From: Purshia tridentata | Lineage: Eukaryota; Streptophyta; Magnoliopsida; Rosales; Rosaceae | Assembly: GCA_003254885.1 (NCBI GenBank) | Contig: QANT01009298.1 | Span: 1 to 41,818, forward strand | Direction of reading: 5' to 3' | Length of the DNA stretch: 41,818 bases | Shown here: piece after piece, positions 1 to 11,756 of the stretch | Position numbering within the stretch: position 1 is the stretch's first letter | How the letters are laid out: each line of letters starts with the position of its first letter | Notes under the pieces: generated by a model | Told to the model about the DNA's origin: nothing | The model's database searches: none | What the model saw: the letters and a program-made list of their open reading frames with translations, nothing else | Program-made: the position numbers and the translations under genes

Positions 1-982
1 CTGACGTGGACAAGTTGATGAGCTGAAAGGATGAGTCGAACACGTCAACTAGCTGGTTTGTTGGTTTTGAACTTCTTCCTGCAAGATGATCAGAGAAGAG
101 CACCGGTGTGGTACCAGCTGAAGGTACTCCGATGACAAAGTCAGAGAGATGCAAGTACAAATAAAGAACACAGTAAGAACTTTGGATGAAGATGAAGGAA
201 AATAGGTAAGGTTTCTGGGTATATTTCTTCAGAGCTTGGGCAAGTTTTTAGCTGAGTTTTTGTGTGTGTGTCCTTTTACCTTGTGAGCATGCTCTTATTT
301 ATAGGCAAAGGGGTATGTGATATTTCTACTCGTTTGTAGGTATGATCATGGCTGATCATAAGTTTCAGATGCTATATTTGAAAGCAGGCTGGATGACTGA
401 CAGACTTCTCATTTAATGTAGGAAGGATGGCTACTAAATGGCTGGAAGTCGCATGCATTAAATGGAAAGCAAGGCAAAGTGAATAAGCCATAAATGCAAA
501 GCATAAAGGTACCTTCGGAGTGTTAGGCGCAATAACTGCTCCTTGGGTTTGTGCTCGGCTTGGAAAAGGATGAGTCGAAGATGATTAATTCGATCCGAGT
601 GAGGCTTCCAGAAGTAGTCGATTTGCGCGGGCGTTTGGTTCTTCCAGGTCCGTGTTCGGCTCGGAAGAGACAGAGGCTTTCGATCTGAACACACAAAGGG
701 TGAGACAGTGGCCAGAAGGTCGTCAACCGAAGAGGAACACTTCGGATGGTCAATGCTGGGATCCAAAGAGATAATCCGATCCGAACGTTGGTAACTTGCT
801 GGTCCCAGCTCGTAGGTGCAACTCGTTCAGCTCGGATCAAACAACAAAGTTTGATTTGGGATACTCATCCGGGTTGACCGTTGACTGGGGTGGTGAGGTT
901 GAGCTCAAGTGCGAAACTCCACATGGCCGGGTGATGTAGACCACTGACTTTGGAGGGGAAGTTATCCCCAAACATTATAACA
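1..982 (-). mobile_element. Partial long terminal repeat of an LTR retrotransposon, cut by the window edge
   Basis: On the minus strand the boundary at 982 reads TGTTATAATGTTTGGGGATA, the TG start of an LTR with the purine/pyrimidine-rich look of plant Ty3/gypsy LTRs. A TATA-like box lies about 680 bp inside it on the same strand (297-303), as expected for a U3 promoter. The tract is GC-richer than its flank, which changes abruptly to AT-rich sequence after 982. No gag-pol coding is visible and no second boundary was found, so the LTR probably continues off the left edge. Whether it is a solo LTR or part of a full element cannot be told. The open frames here lack any recognisable domain. Confidence 0.5.
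297..303 (-). promoter_or_regulatory. TATA-like box of the left-edge LTR
   Basis: The minus strand reads CTATAAATAAGAGC here. Its position inside the LTR and its strand match an LTR promoter driving minus-strand transcription. The call rests on motif and position only. Confidence 0.35.
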
Positions 983-1438
983 TCTCAGACTGGTCAACAT
1001 TCGTGTAACTAAATAGCTTAACAAATTATTATTAAACAGAAAAGAGCGATTTAGTGGCTAGTCCATTTTATTGACCCTTTTTAGTCGACACATGGGCAAC
1101 AACCAAGCCCATTAGCATAAAAACATCAAACCATATTCATAAAGAATGCAGCAATCAATCGCATAACCAATTCTATTTCTTAAAATGAATATTTGGGTGC
1201 TCCACCTGGAAAAAAAAAAAAGAAAAAAAGAAAAGGAAACTTGAATAATTTTGGGTGATGAATAAAATATTTTCGATAAACACTTGAAATGATGACTATT
1301 TAATCAAACAGATAAACATTTTCCAATTTAGCTATTTTTTTACACAAATTATCTTTCAAAGAAGACCTAAATTTAGACGGTACAATGTAGATTGGGCTAC
1401 ACAAGAGATCTTATCTAAACTTAAATGAAGAATCTCTC
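983..1438. other. AT-rich intergenic sequence
   Basis: Homopolymer and AT-rich tracts, including an A-rich run near 1210. No coding exon, RNA gene or repeat boundary was seen. Confidence 0.6.
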
Positions 1439-1897
1439 AATAGAAGAGGCATATATATATATATACACATACACTTTCCAGTGTGGGATCCCACATTTAA
1501 GGTTAACTGTGGGATAGGTTGGATGGGCCCACTCCATGTAATTTTTCAATAATCTGAATCATCTATTTTTTAAGTCTCCATACATAGATCATCCTTGCAA
1601 AAAATTAGTCAAATCAGAAATCATTTACCTATCTAAGTTTGATTCAACAAATAGATGGTTTTATGAAAGATATTTAGTTTGTCTATTTGTTTGATCAAAG
1701 TTAAATAAGTAAATGATTTCCGATTTGACTAATTTTTTGCAAGGATAATTTTTTAAATAAAGACCTAAAGATTAGACGGTTCGGATCGTTGAAATATTAT
1801 ATGGAGTCGGCCCCATGAAGGATCCCACAAATAAAATTATAAATAGAATCCCACATTAAAAGGAGCCTCTATATATATAAACACACCTTAATAGAAG
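1439..1897. mobile_element. Fold-back MITE with probable 8-bp target duplication
   Basis: The two halves are imperfect inverted copies. The segment around 1586-1630 (cttgcaaaaaattagtcaaa) pairs with about 1700-1745, and the ACTCCAT-containing outer part near 1530 pairs with about 1800. The repeat aatagaag occurs at 1439-1446 and 1890-1897, so a 443-bp element with an 8-bp duplication is likely. The very ends do not match well as terminal inverted repeats, so the superfamily is uncertain. The core (tttccgattt, ttttttgca, cggttcggatcgt) is shared with the element at 36927-37319. Confidence 0.6.
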
Positions 1898-2351
1898 CTG
1901 TTGTGAGGATGAGCCAAGTGAAATTCTCCCCTTGAAGTTGAAGCTTTGCCTTGCTCTGATATGTGTTGAATATGAACAGTGGGTGTTGGGTGTGAGGAAG
2001 GTGTATACTGTTTTACAAAATATTAAATAAAGAGTGAAACTATTCCATCTTCCATTCTTATTTTTTTACCCACCTTATTTGTACAAAATCATAATTAGAA
2101 TAGAAATCGTCATTTTTTATATGAACATCAAATTTTTTATATTTTAACCTCAACATATTATTCAAAGTTTATTGAAAGAACATAATATTCTAATTTTTTT
2201 TTTTTATGTCAAGCAGTTTATAATAAAGAACTCATGACAATAAATCATTTTAAACTCCGAAAAGGTATCTTACACTAAGCAACCAAAAAAATTAACCATA
2301 AATTAATATCCAAAACTTTTCAAACAAAGCCAAAAGAAATTGGGTAATTTT
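1898..2351. other. AT-rich intergenic sequence
   Basis: Low-complexity AT-rich DNA with short poly-T runs. No exon or element boundary was seen. Confidence 0.55.
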
Positions 2352-2801
2352 TTCTAAACCCCCTAACTACTAACAAATTTTTCCTAAACCCCCACCTATC
2401 TAGAAACTCTCCCAAAATCTCTTAAAACTTATAATACATTTTTTGCCCTTTTGACGCGCTCTGACGCAAACTGACACATGGACTGATAAGCACCCAGTAT
2501 AACTTTATTTCAAAAATACAGTTACACTGAAATTGAAAATGAATTTTAGAAATATAATTACATTAAAAAATAACCAGAAATAATTATACTATTAATTTTT
2601 TAAAAAGAAAAAAATACTTGCAAGCCCATAAATAAATAAAAAACTAGTTACACCTTAATTAAAAAAACAGTTACACATTCACTAAATAAATTGTTACACC
2701 TTCACTGAAATATAGTTACACTGGGTGCACGTCATAACACGTCAGAGAGCCCGTTAGAACACATCAGAGAGCGTCAGAGCGCGTCAGAACGTGTAAGAAG
2801 A

Positions 2802-5425
2802 TGTAACGACCCGTACTCTGTAAGGTAAAAAATTTTAATTTTTAATATGGTTTGGGGCCAAAAGTTGACTTTGGATTTGGATGAGATTGGATGTTTGACT
2901 TTGGATCCATTAGAAAGGCCTCGAGCTTACGAGTTTATAGACATGCGGCATGTCCCGTTTGGAGGGACGGTTTGAAAATTTTGTACGTGGCAAAGGACCC
3001 AAAAGTTGACTTTTTGAATTATAGGGCCCTTGGAGTGGACCTTGACATGGTTAGGTAGAGCTCGGCCCCACGAGTTCGTAGACACGAAGTATGCGTCAAA
3101 CGGAGTTACGGTTTGTGAGTTATGGACGTGTGAAGGTAGTGGCAAAATGGTAAATAAGGGACTTAGCTTTAAAAAGTCCAGATTTTTCTGGAAACCCCTC
3201 TGCCTTCTTTTTTATCTCTTTCTCCCCCTCCCAGCCCGCGAAAAAACCAGCCAGCCAGCCATTTCACCTTATGCGCGCCACCCCTCCTCTCCCCCGTCCA
3301 GCTGCTCCGACCAACACCCAGCCACCGATCGGCCATCTCCCGCCGTCGCCAGCTCGCCACGACCCACGACGCCGACGCCCAGCCCCTGCGCGCGCCACTG
3401 CTCGGAGAGGACACCACCAGCCGCTGCAACCTCCAATTTTCCAGCCAGTTTCCGGCGGTTTTCTTGCCCTTTTAGGTGGGTTTCCTCCCTCCCTCTTCTA
3501 GCATTTAAATTACCTTAGTTTGGGGCTGTAATTGGGATTGAATTAGACATGGGAAGAAATTGGGATTTAGTCCCAAATCTGGAAATCAGAAAAATTGGGG
3601 TTTGGGGTGCGAAATTGGGGTTGAAATTACCAATTCTCAACCTTAGGACATGTTAATTGGGGTTTAGAACCATGGGCTTTAAGGAATAATGTAAGAAATT
3701 GGGAATTGGTGGATGAGAATATGGCTATTTCGGGTGATTGCTCAAAAATTGGGGAATTGATATAAATTAGTGGTATTTTAGCTAATTTCCATTGTTTAGA
3801 AATCAAATCTAGAGTGTGGAATGATGGGTTCGAAGGATAAGGCGGAAATGGTGAAATTGGGGTTGAAAACGCCACTTTGTTTGGGGTTGAGGTTAATCCG
3901 ACCCATTAATCGTGGAATTTTAGGAATCATCGTGGATTTTAGACTTTATTAAGCAGGCTATTAACTTGGGTTGTATAGAAAAGACCTAGGTTGGCGAAAC
4001 CCCAAATCTTAAACATAGACGGACACTTTCAATGAGGGAACTAACGACGTATTTATTTATTTTTCCTTATAGGGACGACACCGGAGATTGAGGGCGACCC
4101 AGCCGAGCAACGAGACTAGACCCCTTGACTGTGAGTGGACTTTATTTTATTAAAGTTTATTTTATTTTACAGTTGAATTTTATTTATCTTGTGAGTTGCT
4201 TGGACATGAATTTCATTTATCAATGTTGATTTCGGGATCTCGATCGTTAATAAATGTGTTAGACGGATTAATATTTCTTATCACTTTTATTTATCTTTGA
4301 GGTTCTGGGAAAACGACTTTCAAGTAAAGTTTCGGGAACAATTATCGATTTCTCCATAGTTTTAAGAAAGTTTTCAAATGAATTATTTAATTTCATTGCG
4401 AATGATTTCGGATGGACGGTTTTGGATTTTAATAAGCACCCACTTAGTACCCGTTCTGGACATTGGAATTATATAGGTCTTTGGGACCCATCACGGCACA
4501 CACATAGGCTTTGGGCCGTGTGCCGGGATGCTTTGCCCTTTGGGGGCGGCCCTGCGTGCACGTACGGCAGGTATGTTGGCCCTGCATGTGTATGACAGAC
4601 CCTGGCTCTGCACATGTACGGCAGGATATTGGCCCTGCATGCGTACGGCAGGTTATAGGCCCTGCGCATGTACGGCAGGTTATTGGCCCTGCATGCGTAC
4701 GGCAGGTTGTGGGCCCTGCGCATGTACGGCAGGCTATACGGGGAAAATTGGGAGCGAGCGGAATATTCGTTTTAAATCTTAATATTTGGTTTATGCGAAG
4801 AAAATCTTGGAGTTATGCATTATGAAATTTTCGTTCTTTCAAATTGAGAAATCGTAAAGTATTTTACTAGTTTTGTTCAAATGATTTGTTAACGAACGTT
4901 TTAAATCCATTTCAAAAACTGGGGGTTTCCATGCAAAATTGTGCGATCCTTATGTAAATTTTTCGGTTAATTGTAAAGACTATTTTATTTTTGTCCACTC
5001 ACTGGGTTTGGCTCATCTTTTACCTCGTGTTGTTTCTTTTATTTTCCCCCAGGTAACTGCGGTGGTGCGGTCGAGCAGGAGAAACGTCGAGGATCTCATA
5101 TATTTTGGAGACTTGTAAATTTTCCACCCATGTCTTATTTAATTATTACTGCCTACGGTAGTTGAACTATCACGGTGTAAATGTCACAAATGTTAACGCA
5201 AGCGTTGCTTAGTTTCTTTTTCTTATGATTACGGGTCGGAGACCCCTGTTTGTGGTAGGGAAGCTGGATTAGAAGTGTTATTTACAGGTTGCTAAAGAAA
5301 GGAAATTCAGGGTTAGTCCAATTTCAGGGGAGGTTCTGCCGAATTTTCGGTAGGATTTTCCTTGACATTGGATTCCCGCAGGGTCACCCCGAGTTCAAGG
5401 GTGGAACTCGGGGAGGGTCCTGTCA
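2802..5425 (+). mobile_element. Solo LTR A (2,624 bp, Ty3/gypsy-like)
   Basis: It starts TGTAACGACCCGTACTC and ends GGGTCCTGTCA, giving canonical TG...CA ends. It is flanked by perfect 5-bp target duplications GAAGA (2797-2801 and 5426-5430). The terminal regions are not direct repeats of each other and no gag-pol, primer-binding site or polypurine tract was seen, so this is a solo LTR left by recombination. Long LTRs starting TGTAAC(G/A)(A/C)CCC recall Tekay/Del-type chromoviruses, but that clade assignment is inference. A GC-rich leader (about 3230-3480) and a 27-bp tandem array (4548-4738) lie inside. Open frames in the GC-rich part are compositional, Pro/Arg/Ser-rich, and have no domain. 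Confidence 0.85.
4548..4738. repeat. 27-bp GC-rich tandem array inside LTR A
   Basis: Units starting ggccctgc begin at 4548, 4578, 4604, 4631, 4658, 4685 and 4712. The last four unit starts are exactly 27 bp apart. Units alternate between a gcatgcgtacggcagg form and a gcgcatgtacggcagg form, so there is a 54-bp higher-order period. Because 27 is a multiple of three, every reading frame stays open and creates spurious repetitive open frames on both strands. Confidence 0.85.
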
Positions 5426-5637
5426 GAAGAGTAAAAAAGATATTATAATTTTTAGGAGGTATTGAGAGAGTTTCTAGATGGGTGAAGGTTTAGACAAATT
5501 TTTTTGTTGGTTAGGGGGTTTAAAGTTAAAGATTAAAATAAAAAATAAAAAATAATGATATTTTTGAAATAAAAAAAATATAAAAAAATTAAAAACAATA
5601 GAAAGGGTATAATTGGAATTCTAAAAAAGAAAAGTCA

Positions 5638-5780
5638 ACTTTAGATGGTTATAGGTTGACTAGGGGGTTTTGAAAAATGTTAAAGTGTATAATTGGGAGT
5701 TTTGGAAGAGTTTAATTTTGGGTGGAGGTTATAAGAGAATCAATCTCTAACTATGGGGTTTATAAATATTTACAAAAAGA
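5638..5780. repeat. Partial relative of the 2352-5525 fold-back arm
   Basis: The order gactagggggttt, gggagttttggaagagttt, gggtggaggtt repeats, with divergence, the arm at 5438-5525. It is probably a second degenerate copy or an outer arm of the same element. Confidence 0.4.
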
Positions 5781-5820
5781 AATTTCACATCTAAAATAAA
5801 TTATAAATTTGTAAATATAT

Positions 5821-6010
5821 ATATAGTCCTTCTCCAGAGAGGATGACTGCATTTTTTAAAATTTGCAGACGCCGATACAGTGTCGACATGGGTAGAATGC
5901 GTCGACACAAAATTCCAAAATTTGCTGCAGCACATCATCTGTGTTAATCCCATGTCTGCACTGTGTCAACACTATATCAGCGTCTGCAAAATTTAAAATG
6001 TTTATATATA
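5821..6010. repeat. Small fold-back MITE
   Basis: The arm aaaatttgcagacgccgata near 5858 is the inverted complement of tatcagcgtctgcaaaattt near 5975, and acatggg near 5888 pairs with cccatgt near 5950. A stem of about 45 bp surrounds a short centre. No coding and no clear target duplication. Confidence 0.6.
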
Positions 6011-7582
6011 AATATAATTTTAGATGGTTATTTTAAAATAAAACCTACTACTATAGAGCACCCAAAAAAAAAAATCGTACAAACTATATAAAGAGGGGAG
6101 GGTCAGAAGGGTCAGCTGACCGACTCTTGTGAGTGTTCGCCCATGAATAATTTTTTACAGGCCATTCATGCATGCATTTAGACTATTTAGTGGTCATGCA
6201 CAGAAGGAGCAGGTTTCCTTATTTTGTTAAATTCTCCTCCACACAAAGAGTATATATGTCTCCAGAAGGAACATCGAAGATAAGATAACAACAAAATCAT
6301 GGTTGGTATGATTGAAACAGGATGGGGTAGGGTGGATAGCAACTATATCAATTTTGGCACTAAATTATAATATAAGTAGAGTGTCTTAATTATAATAAGT
6401 TACTAACAAGTTTTAAATTAACCAAAAGCATTCAAATAAAAATAATTACTCAAAACTCACCTTCTGTCGCCCATCCCCAGAAAGCCCAACAAAAAACATG
6501 CAAGACAACACCCCAAAATTAAGTAATTTCAAATTAAACAAGAACGTGCTAGAAAATTGTTTACATTCTACTTTACCAATTTTACCAAAAATAGTACAAC
6601 ACTCAAAAAAATTACAAAAATTCCAGAAAACTGTTTACATTCAACTTTACCAATTTCACCAAAGACAGTACAACACTCGAAAAATTACAAAAAAAGGTGC
6701 AAATCAACATAGCCAAAACTACATTATCTCTCAAAGGTAACCCAAACTCTAATCATCTACTTTTAAATTTGTCAATAGACATCAAATTTATTGGTTTTCT
6801 ACTCTAATCTCTTTCTTTTTCACTTCATATTTGCAGTAGAATTTTAACTTTTCATATTTAGTTATTTACAATACAGTTTTAGTTTTTCATATTTGCAAGA
6901 AAAAATACACCTCTGAGCTCTCTCATCACTTTGTTTTTTAAAACTACTTTGATATTATATTAGATACCATTTATCTAATAAAAATGAGACTTACTGATAT
7001 TACAGAATTTAGATCTCATCTCTATTAAATTTTAAAAAGTGGTAGATAATGTGTATTATTCTCTTTGTAACAGTTTGATTGTTTTTGGGATTTGGGTTTT
7101 AATTATTGAAGAGCTGTACTACATGATCACCAGAAATAGTACAAGAGGAATATATTTAAAGCGAAATCTGAATTCAACGCATATATAAATTATAACATAG
7201 CAAATTATATTTGGATTTAATAAAATATTTATTATTATATCATGGTTAATGTAAATTTTGTTTTCTTCCTAAAGGTTAATGAGTTTTGAAATTTTATTCC
7301 AATTTAGTTACTAAACTCAACTTATTTGCTTATGCCATGTATTTTGGTGTATTGAAAAATATTTTTCCATTATTATTTTTAACTTATGGTAGTAAAATTA
7401 CGATGTTACCCTTAATTTGGTTTAGGTATAGAAATGAAATTTAGGATACATAAATAGAGTTTAAGGTTTAGAAATGAAGTTTAGCAATAGAGTTTAGAAT
7501 TAGGATTATGGAGCTTATGACTTCGGTTTGTGTCTTGAGTTTTAGGCAGAGCTAAATCTTAGGCCTTTATGCTGCATAGTTA
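6011..7582. other. AT-rich intergenic sequence
   Basis: Apart from the two-copy tandem repeat at 6552-6699, this is AT-rich non-coding DNA with short poly-A and poly-T runs. The 80-codon open frame at 6498-6740 is produced by the tandem repeat and has no domain. Confidence 0.55.
6552..6699. repeat. 74-bp direct tandem duplication
   Basis: Two adjacent copies, 6552-6625 and 6626-6699, each start gaaaa(t/c)tgtttacattc and share agtacaacactc, with a few substitutions between them. Confidence 0.75.
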
Positions 7583-7799
7583 TCAAATTATATATATATA
7601 CTAAAAGAGGACAATCGGTTACTGTTACTAATGACAGTGGCCTCCCTTTTTTGCCCCTGTGTTTTTGCCAAAAAAGTAGAGGAATACTGTTTATAGTGTC
7701 TGAAGTTCATTTTACCAGGTCCATTTTAACCCTGGTTATTTTCCTTTTTTTCGTGTTTTGCCATTTCGCCAAGTCCATTTTCCACTCACTGACTGTTCG

Positions 7800-8195
7800 A
7801 CGACGGATGGCGACGAGGCCACCCACCTTGAGCTCTCCTCTTCCTACTCTTTCTTTCGGAGGTCAAAATCAACTTAGAAAGCCAGTGACGGCGGCGGATC
7901 GAGCAAGTCCAATCCGAGCCTCTTGCCGGCGTTGGCTTCGATTTCGGCGGTGTCACGACCTTCCACCAACCTTTTCTTCTTCTTTTCGACGAGTCGAACA
8001 TGTTGGTGACCTTCGATTGTCCATCGGAGTTGGGACGGCGGCAGATGGAAACAAAGAAGCCACGGCTGCTCCAGCGTGATTCTGGCGAATCCGGCGGTGT
8101 TTTCGGTCGACCCAGGGATTGGGCATCCTCGGCCAGTGTGAGCTCTGCCGTGTGCAGCGGCGACGACAACGCAAACTCTTACTCTACAGATTAGT
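7800..8195 (+). other. GC-rich segment at the 5' side of the Helitron, possibly captured leader and first exon
   Basis: This block is clearly GC-richer than the rest of the Helitron and contains open frames on both strands, with the longest plus frame starting at 7651. No domain is recognisable in any frame. It could be the 5' UTR and first exon of the gene that supplied the downstream RRM exon, or simply a GC-rich regulatory segment. The product is unknown. Confidence 0.3.
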
Positions 8196-8437
8196 GATAT
8201 TAATGAGGAAGGTATGTTTGGCTTTTCTGACTTATTCCCCATTGTTTCTTCTCTTTATAGTTACAAGTTTTCATTTAGAAATCTTCACTGAACTGAAAAA
8301 TAGTTTGTTAATGTGCTTTTATATAAATTAAACCATATAATTATGAAATATGGCATTAAATGGTTACGCATTTTGTTTCTCTTTCATTTCTTGATAAGAT
8401 TCGAGTTTCTATAATGACACAATTACATTTCTTATAG

Positions 8438-8559
8438 TTGAGGGCTATTCTATTTACATACGGAATTTGCCCTTAAATGTGACGGTTCATGAGCTTGAGG
8501 TAGAATTCAAGAAATTTGGACCAATAAAGCAAGGAGTGGTCCAAGTCCGAAATAAGAAG
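8438..8559 (+). pseudogene. Captured RRM exon resembling NTF2/RRM (G3BP-like) genes
   Basis: An open 122-bp block is bounded by a splice acceptor (cttatag, ending 8437) and a donor (aag|gttagc at 8560). It translates to GYSIYIRNLPLNVTVHELE, then EFKKFGPIKQG and VVQVRNKK. IYIRNL is a perfect RNP2 strand of an RNA-recognition motif, and the L..EFKKFGPIK segment is the first helix and second strand typical of plant NTF2-like/RRM proteins related to G3BP. The RNP1 half, which should be in the next exon, is not seen nearby, and no NTF2 domain precedes it. Being inside a Helitron, it is best read as a captured gene fragment rather than a working gene. Confidence 0.68.
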
Positions 8560-11427
8560 GTTAGCCTCTAATATCTTGCGTGCTAGAAGTGTCTCTGGCT
8601 CTAAGCACATGTAGTTCTAGTTGTCATAGTTTCATACAACAATTTAAAGCCACAAAGTTGATATGCTACAACAATTAGATGGTTAAAGAAGTTCTATTAT
8701 ACTTTATCATCAACGCCACCTTCTGCCATTGCTGATCTATTTGATAAGGTAGTGAAAATGAATCTTATTAATCCTATTGCAAATTTAGCATAAGAAAGAA
8801 AAGTATCAGTACGTACAGCTTCTCATAAGCAGATATTTGATGGTTTGTGTTTCTGCTGGGTCAGAGTTTTGATTTCTGGTTTTAATGGGTATCTGCTGGC
8901 TGATGATGATTCTGTTAATTGATGTGGTGGTTTTTGATTGACTTCTGATCTTATTTGATAATTTTGGAGTGCTATGATTTTTTATTTTTCTTTTTAAATC
9001 AACAAATTAGATTTTCAGATCCAAATAAGCAAATTGATTATAAGAGTTATCAGGATTTAGATGAGGAGCGTATTTAATTGTCTTCCCTTTCATCAATCTT
9101 ACTGATTTGAGTGTACTTGAACACATACTAGGAGTATTAACCAGAAATATTTTTTTTTTTTGGCCATATTGGCCTGACTTTTAAGTTGTACGATTCTATA
9201 GGTGATAATATGATAACAAAAAGCTGTTCATTTAATATTTGTGCTTTCCATGTCCAATTTTTTTTTCTTTGGTTGTTGTTGTGGTCGACTATTTTGATTT
9301 GTAATATTTGTACATTGGAATAAGTGACTGTCGCATTTTTAACCAAAAAAAAATGTATATTTAATACAGGGTACTATCATGTTCAGTTTAATGATCGATC
9401 TTAATTAGCTAGAAATCCTTTAAATTATTTATTTTTATGGTACATGTGCTAATATAATATTCAGGTAGATATTGTATGCATGATGTTCTCTTATGTTCTG
9501 CCAAGTTCTTTTCGATTTTGCAGTCTCCAAGATTACTGACTGAACCTTCACTTGAATCACATTTTACTGTGCTCTTCCCTCATATGAACAATTTAAAAGT
9601 CTATTTTGGTGATTTCACTCCATCTGATGTAATTCTAGATGTCGATGCTAAATTTTTAAAGTTATAAGATTGTAATTCAGGACTATTTAATTAAAAAAAA
9701 AAAGAAGAAAGGCCCTAACAGGTGTAGTGTTGTTGTAATTGTGATATTATAGGTGTGAATTTGGTTTGACCAATTATAGTGTTAGGTTTTCTGTATTTGT
9801 TTTTCTCCTCATAAAAGGTTTTCTATGCCAACTTATATATAGTGCTAGGTCAACACTATATGGTGCTGTCTGTAAGGTGCTAAAGTGTACTAACTTATAT
9901 ATAGTGTTGACCAATTACAGTGTTAGGTTAATTTCTATCTTTAGTGGCCAGCCTGCCTTTGATCGCCAACCAGAGGATGAAACTCATCCTTAGGGAACTT
10001 TCTAGATGTTTTTGTGTTTATATACCGTATATGTATAACTTATATTTTCAAATCAACAAAGGAAAATAAAAATCGGCATAGAAATTTATCAACACTATAG
10101 AAATTCATAGTGCTGTTTGTAAGTAGTGCAACACTATATAAGGTGTTGTCCGTAATTTAGAGTCCAAAATTACTCTCCTAGAACTATTTTTCTGCGCTTT
10201 GCAATTTTGGGATTGAATCCCATGATCACGTAACTTTTGAGTACATCTACCGTTTGATGGCATATGACTAAAGCTTCTGGATAAGTGTGATATGCTTTGG
10301 TTGAGGCACTGTTCAAGTATACTTTTTATTTTTCATTTGTTTTTGCAAATACTGGAAAAAAAAACCTCTCTCACTTCCTGTAGTTCTCTACTTATACTTT
10401 TGTATTTTCTTTTGTCGAATCAGATTCTTGGTTTCTTATACACATCTCTTTGGTGTGCTCTTTTTTTTTTCCTGCACCTAAGTTAATGTTGATAAAGATG
10501 ACTTTATATTGGCAAAGATGGCAGTCTCTGTGAGAAATTATTCTTAAGTTGGTTTACTGTGATTTGTGGTGTTTAACATTTTCACAGCATGCCCATGCTT
10601 TTTCGTCATTATGAGTTATTTTGGTAATTGTGTCAAATTTATGCAGTTCATATAATTTGGTTTATAACCCTGGTTTGGTGTTCGTTTATAACAAAAACAT
10701 GTATTTTTTGTAGGTGCTGTTGCGCTGGTTTTACAACAGTGATTTTCATCCGTGCTTGCTATCCTGTTAAGGAAGAGGTGAGTTTCAATCTAACACTTTT
10801 TCAGCATATTATGTTTTGTTTTCTGAATTTATATATATGATTGGAATATGCATATGTTCATCTTTAAAAATGCTCTGCATATATAACTATAACTAATTGT
10901 GTCTTAAATAGTGTGCCATTTTAAGGCATCATAATATTTGTGCATTCAGAATTGGCTGTTGCACTTTTAAAAAAAAAACAAATGTTTCGTAGGTAATGTT
11001 GTCTTGCTTTTACAACAGTGATCTTCAGCATGTTTCATAGCTATTTGTACTGTAAATTTTGTTTTTCAACTTTTTTTTATGATTATTAATTTTCATTAAA
11101 GTTTAGAACATGGGCATGCTTTTAGATTCTAAGTTTTTTGTACTGATTCTCTCTTAAAACATTTAAAAAATTTGAACTTTTTGAGCCACCTGTAAACTGC
11201 TTTGTATATAGATTACAGAATAATTCCTCCGTATTTAGATTTCCATTTTAATTTGCTTTATTGTCACAATTTGCACATGTTCAGTGAAATCACAATTACA
11301 CAATGACTTATTAACTGATTGGGTGTTATGAGCTGTAGCCTATGGCTACCAACAATTCTGAGCCCTCTAACCAAAAATATTTCTTACTAATTTTCCTTTC
11401 AAAATTTATTTTGGTTTGAAAGATGTG

Positions 11428-11485
11428 GATCAATTTCTTTTGGTCTAATTGTATCAGATCAATTTCTTTTGGTCTAATTGTATCA
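11428..11485. repeat. Exact 29-bp tandem duplication
   Basis: Copies at 11428-11456 and 11457-11485 are identical (gatcaatttcttttggtcta followed by attgtatca). Exact identity suggests a recent slippage or repair event inside the Helitron. Confidence 0.9.
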
Positions 11486-11585
11486 TCTTGGCTCATTGGT
11501 TAAACTTATGATAAAGAGATCAATTGAACTGATTCTTAGCACCATTAACCGAAAAATTGAATTTATTAGAAGCTAGCTGAAGGGT

Positions 11586-11756
11586 CACTACAAGAAAAGG
11601 CACAACAGAAACCTCCACCAACAGTTTCTAATTCCGACTAATTAGCTTTTGGAGTCTTTTATCTCTAATATGCTAGATTATTGTAAATGTCCTTATCCAA
11701 AAAATAGGCTGGAAGTTCAAAAGATCAAATGGGATCAAATGGATTCTTTTGTAGTG
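11586..11756. mobile_element. Miniature CACTA-like element inside the Helitron
   Basis: The left end is CACTACAAGAAAAGGC. The right end, ATTCTTTTGTAGTG, is the inverted complement of CACTACAAAAGAAT. This gives a 171-bp unit with En/Spm-type termini. The adjacent trinucleotides (ggt and cag) do not match, so the 3-bp target duplication is not confirmed. It has no coding capacity. Confidence 0.5.

Larger units (their letters stand above)
2352..5525. repeat. Fold-back element split by solo LTR A
   Basis: The left arm (about 2352-2440: ctaaaccccctaac, tctagaaactctc) is the inverted complement of about 5438-5525 (gagagagtttctaga, gttagggggttt). The arms lie either side of LTR A and its GAAGA target duplications, so the LTR inserted inside an older fold-back element. 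The left interior (2440-2797) carries at least five copies of the phrase gttacac and several cgtcagagagc-like units. Together they make a non-coding MITE-like element of about 550 bp without the LTR. Confidence 0.6.

Noticed and set aside
3030..3518. 162-codon open frame, with overlapping frames on both strands
   Set aside because: It lies in the GC-rich part of LTR A, is Pro/Ser/Arg-rich without a domain, and frames are open on both strands because of composition.
4469..4825. Repetitive open frames on both strands with ACTAGY-type or MRRAYNLPY-type units
   Set aside because: They are produced by the 27-bp tandem array, whose period is a multiple of three.
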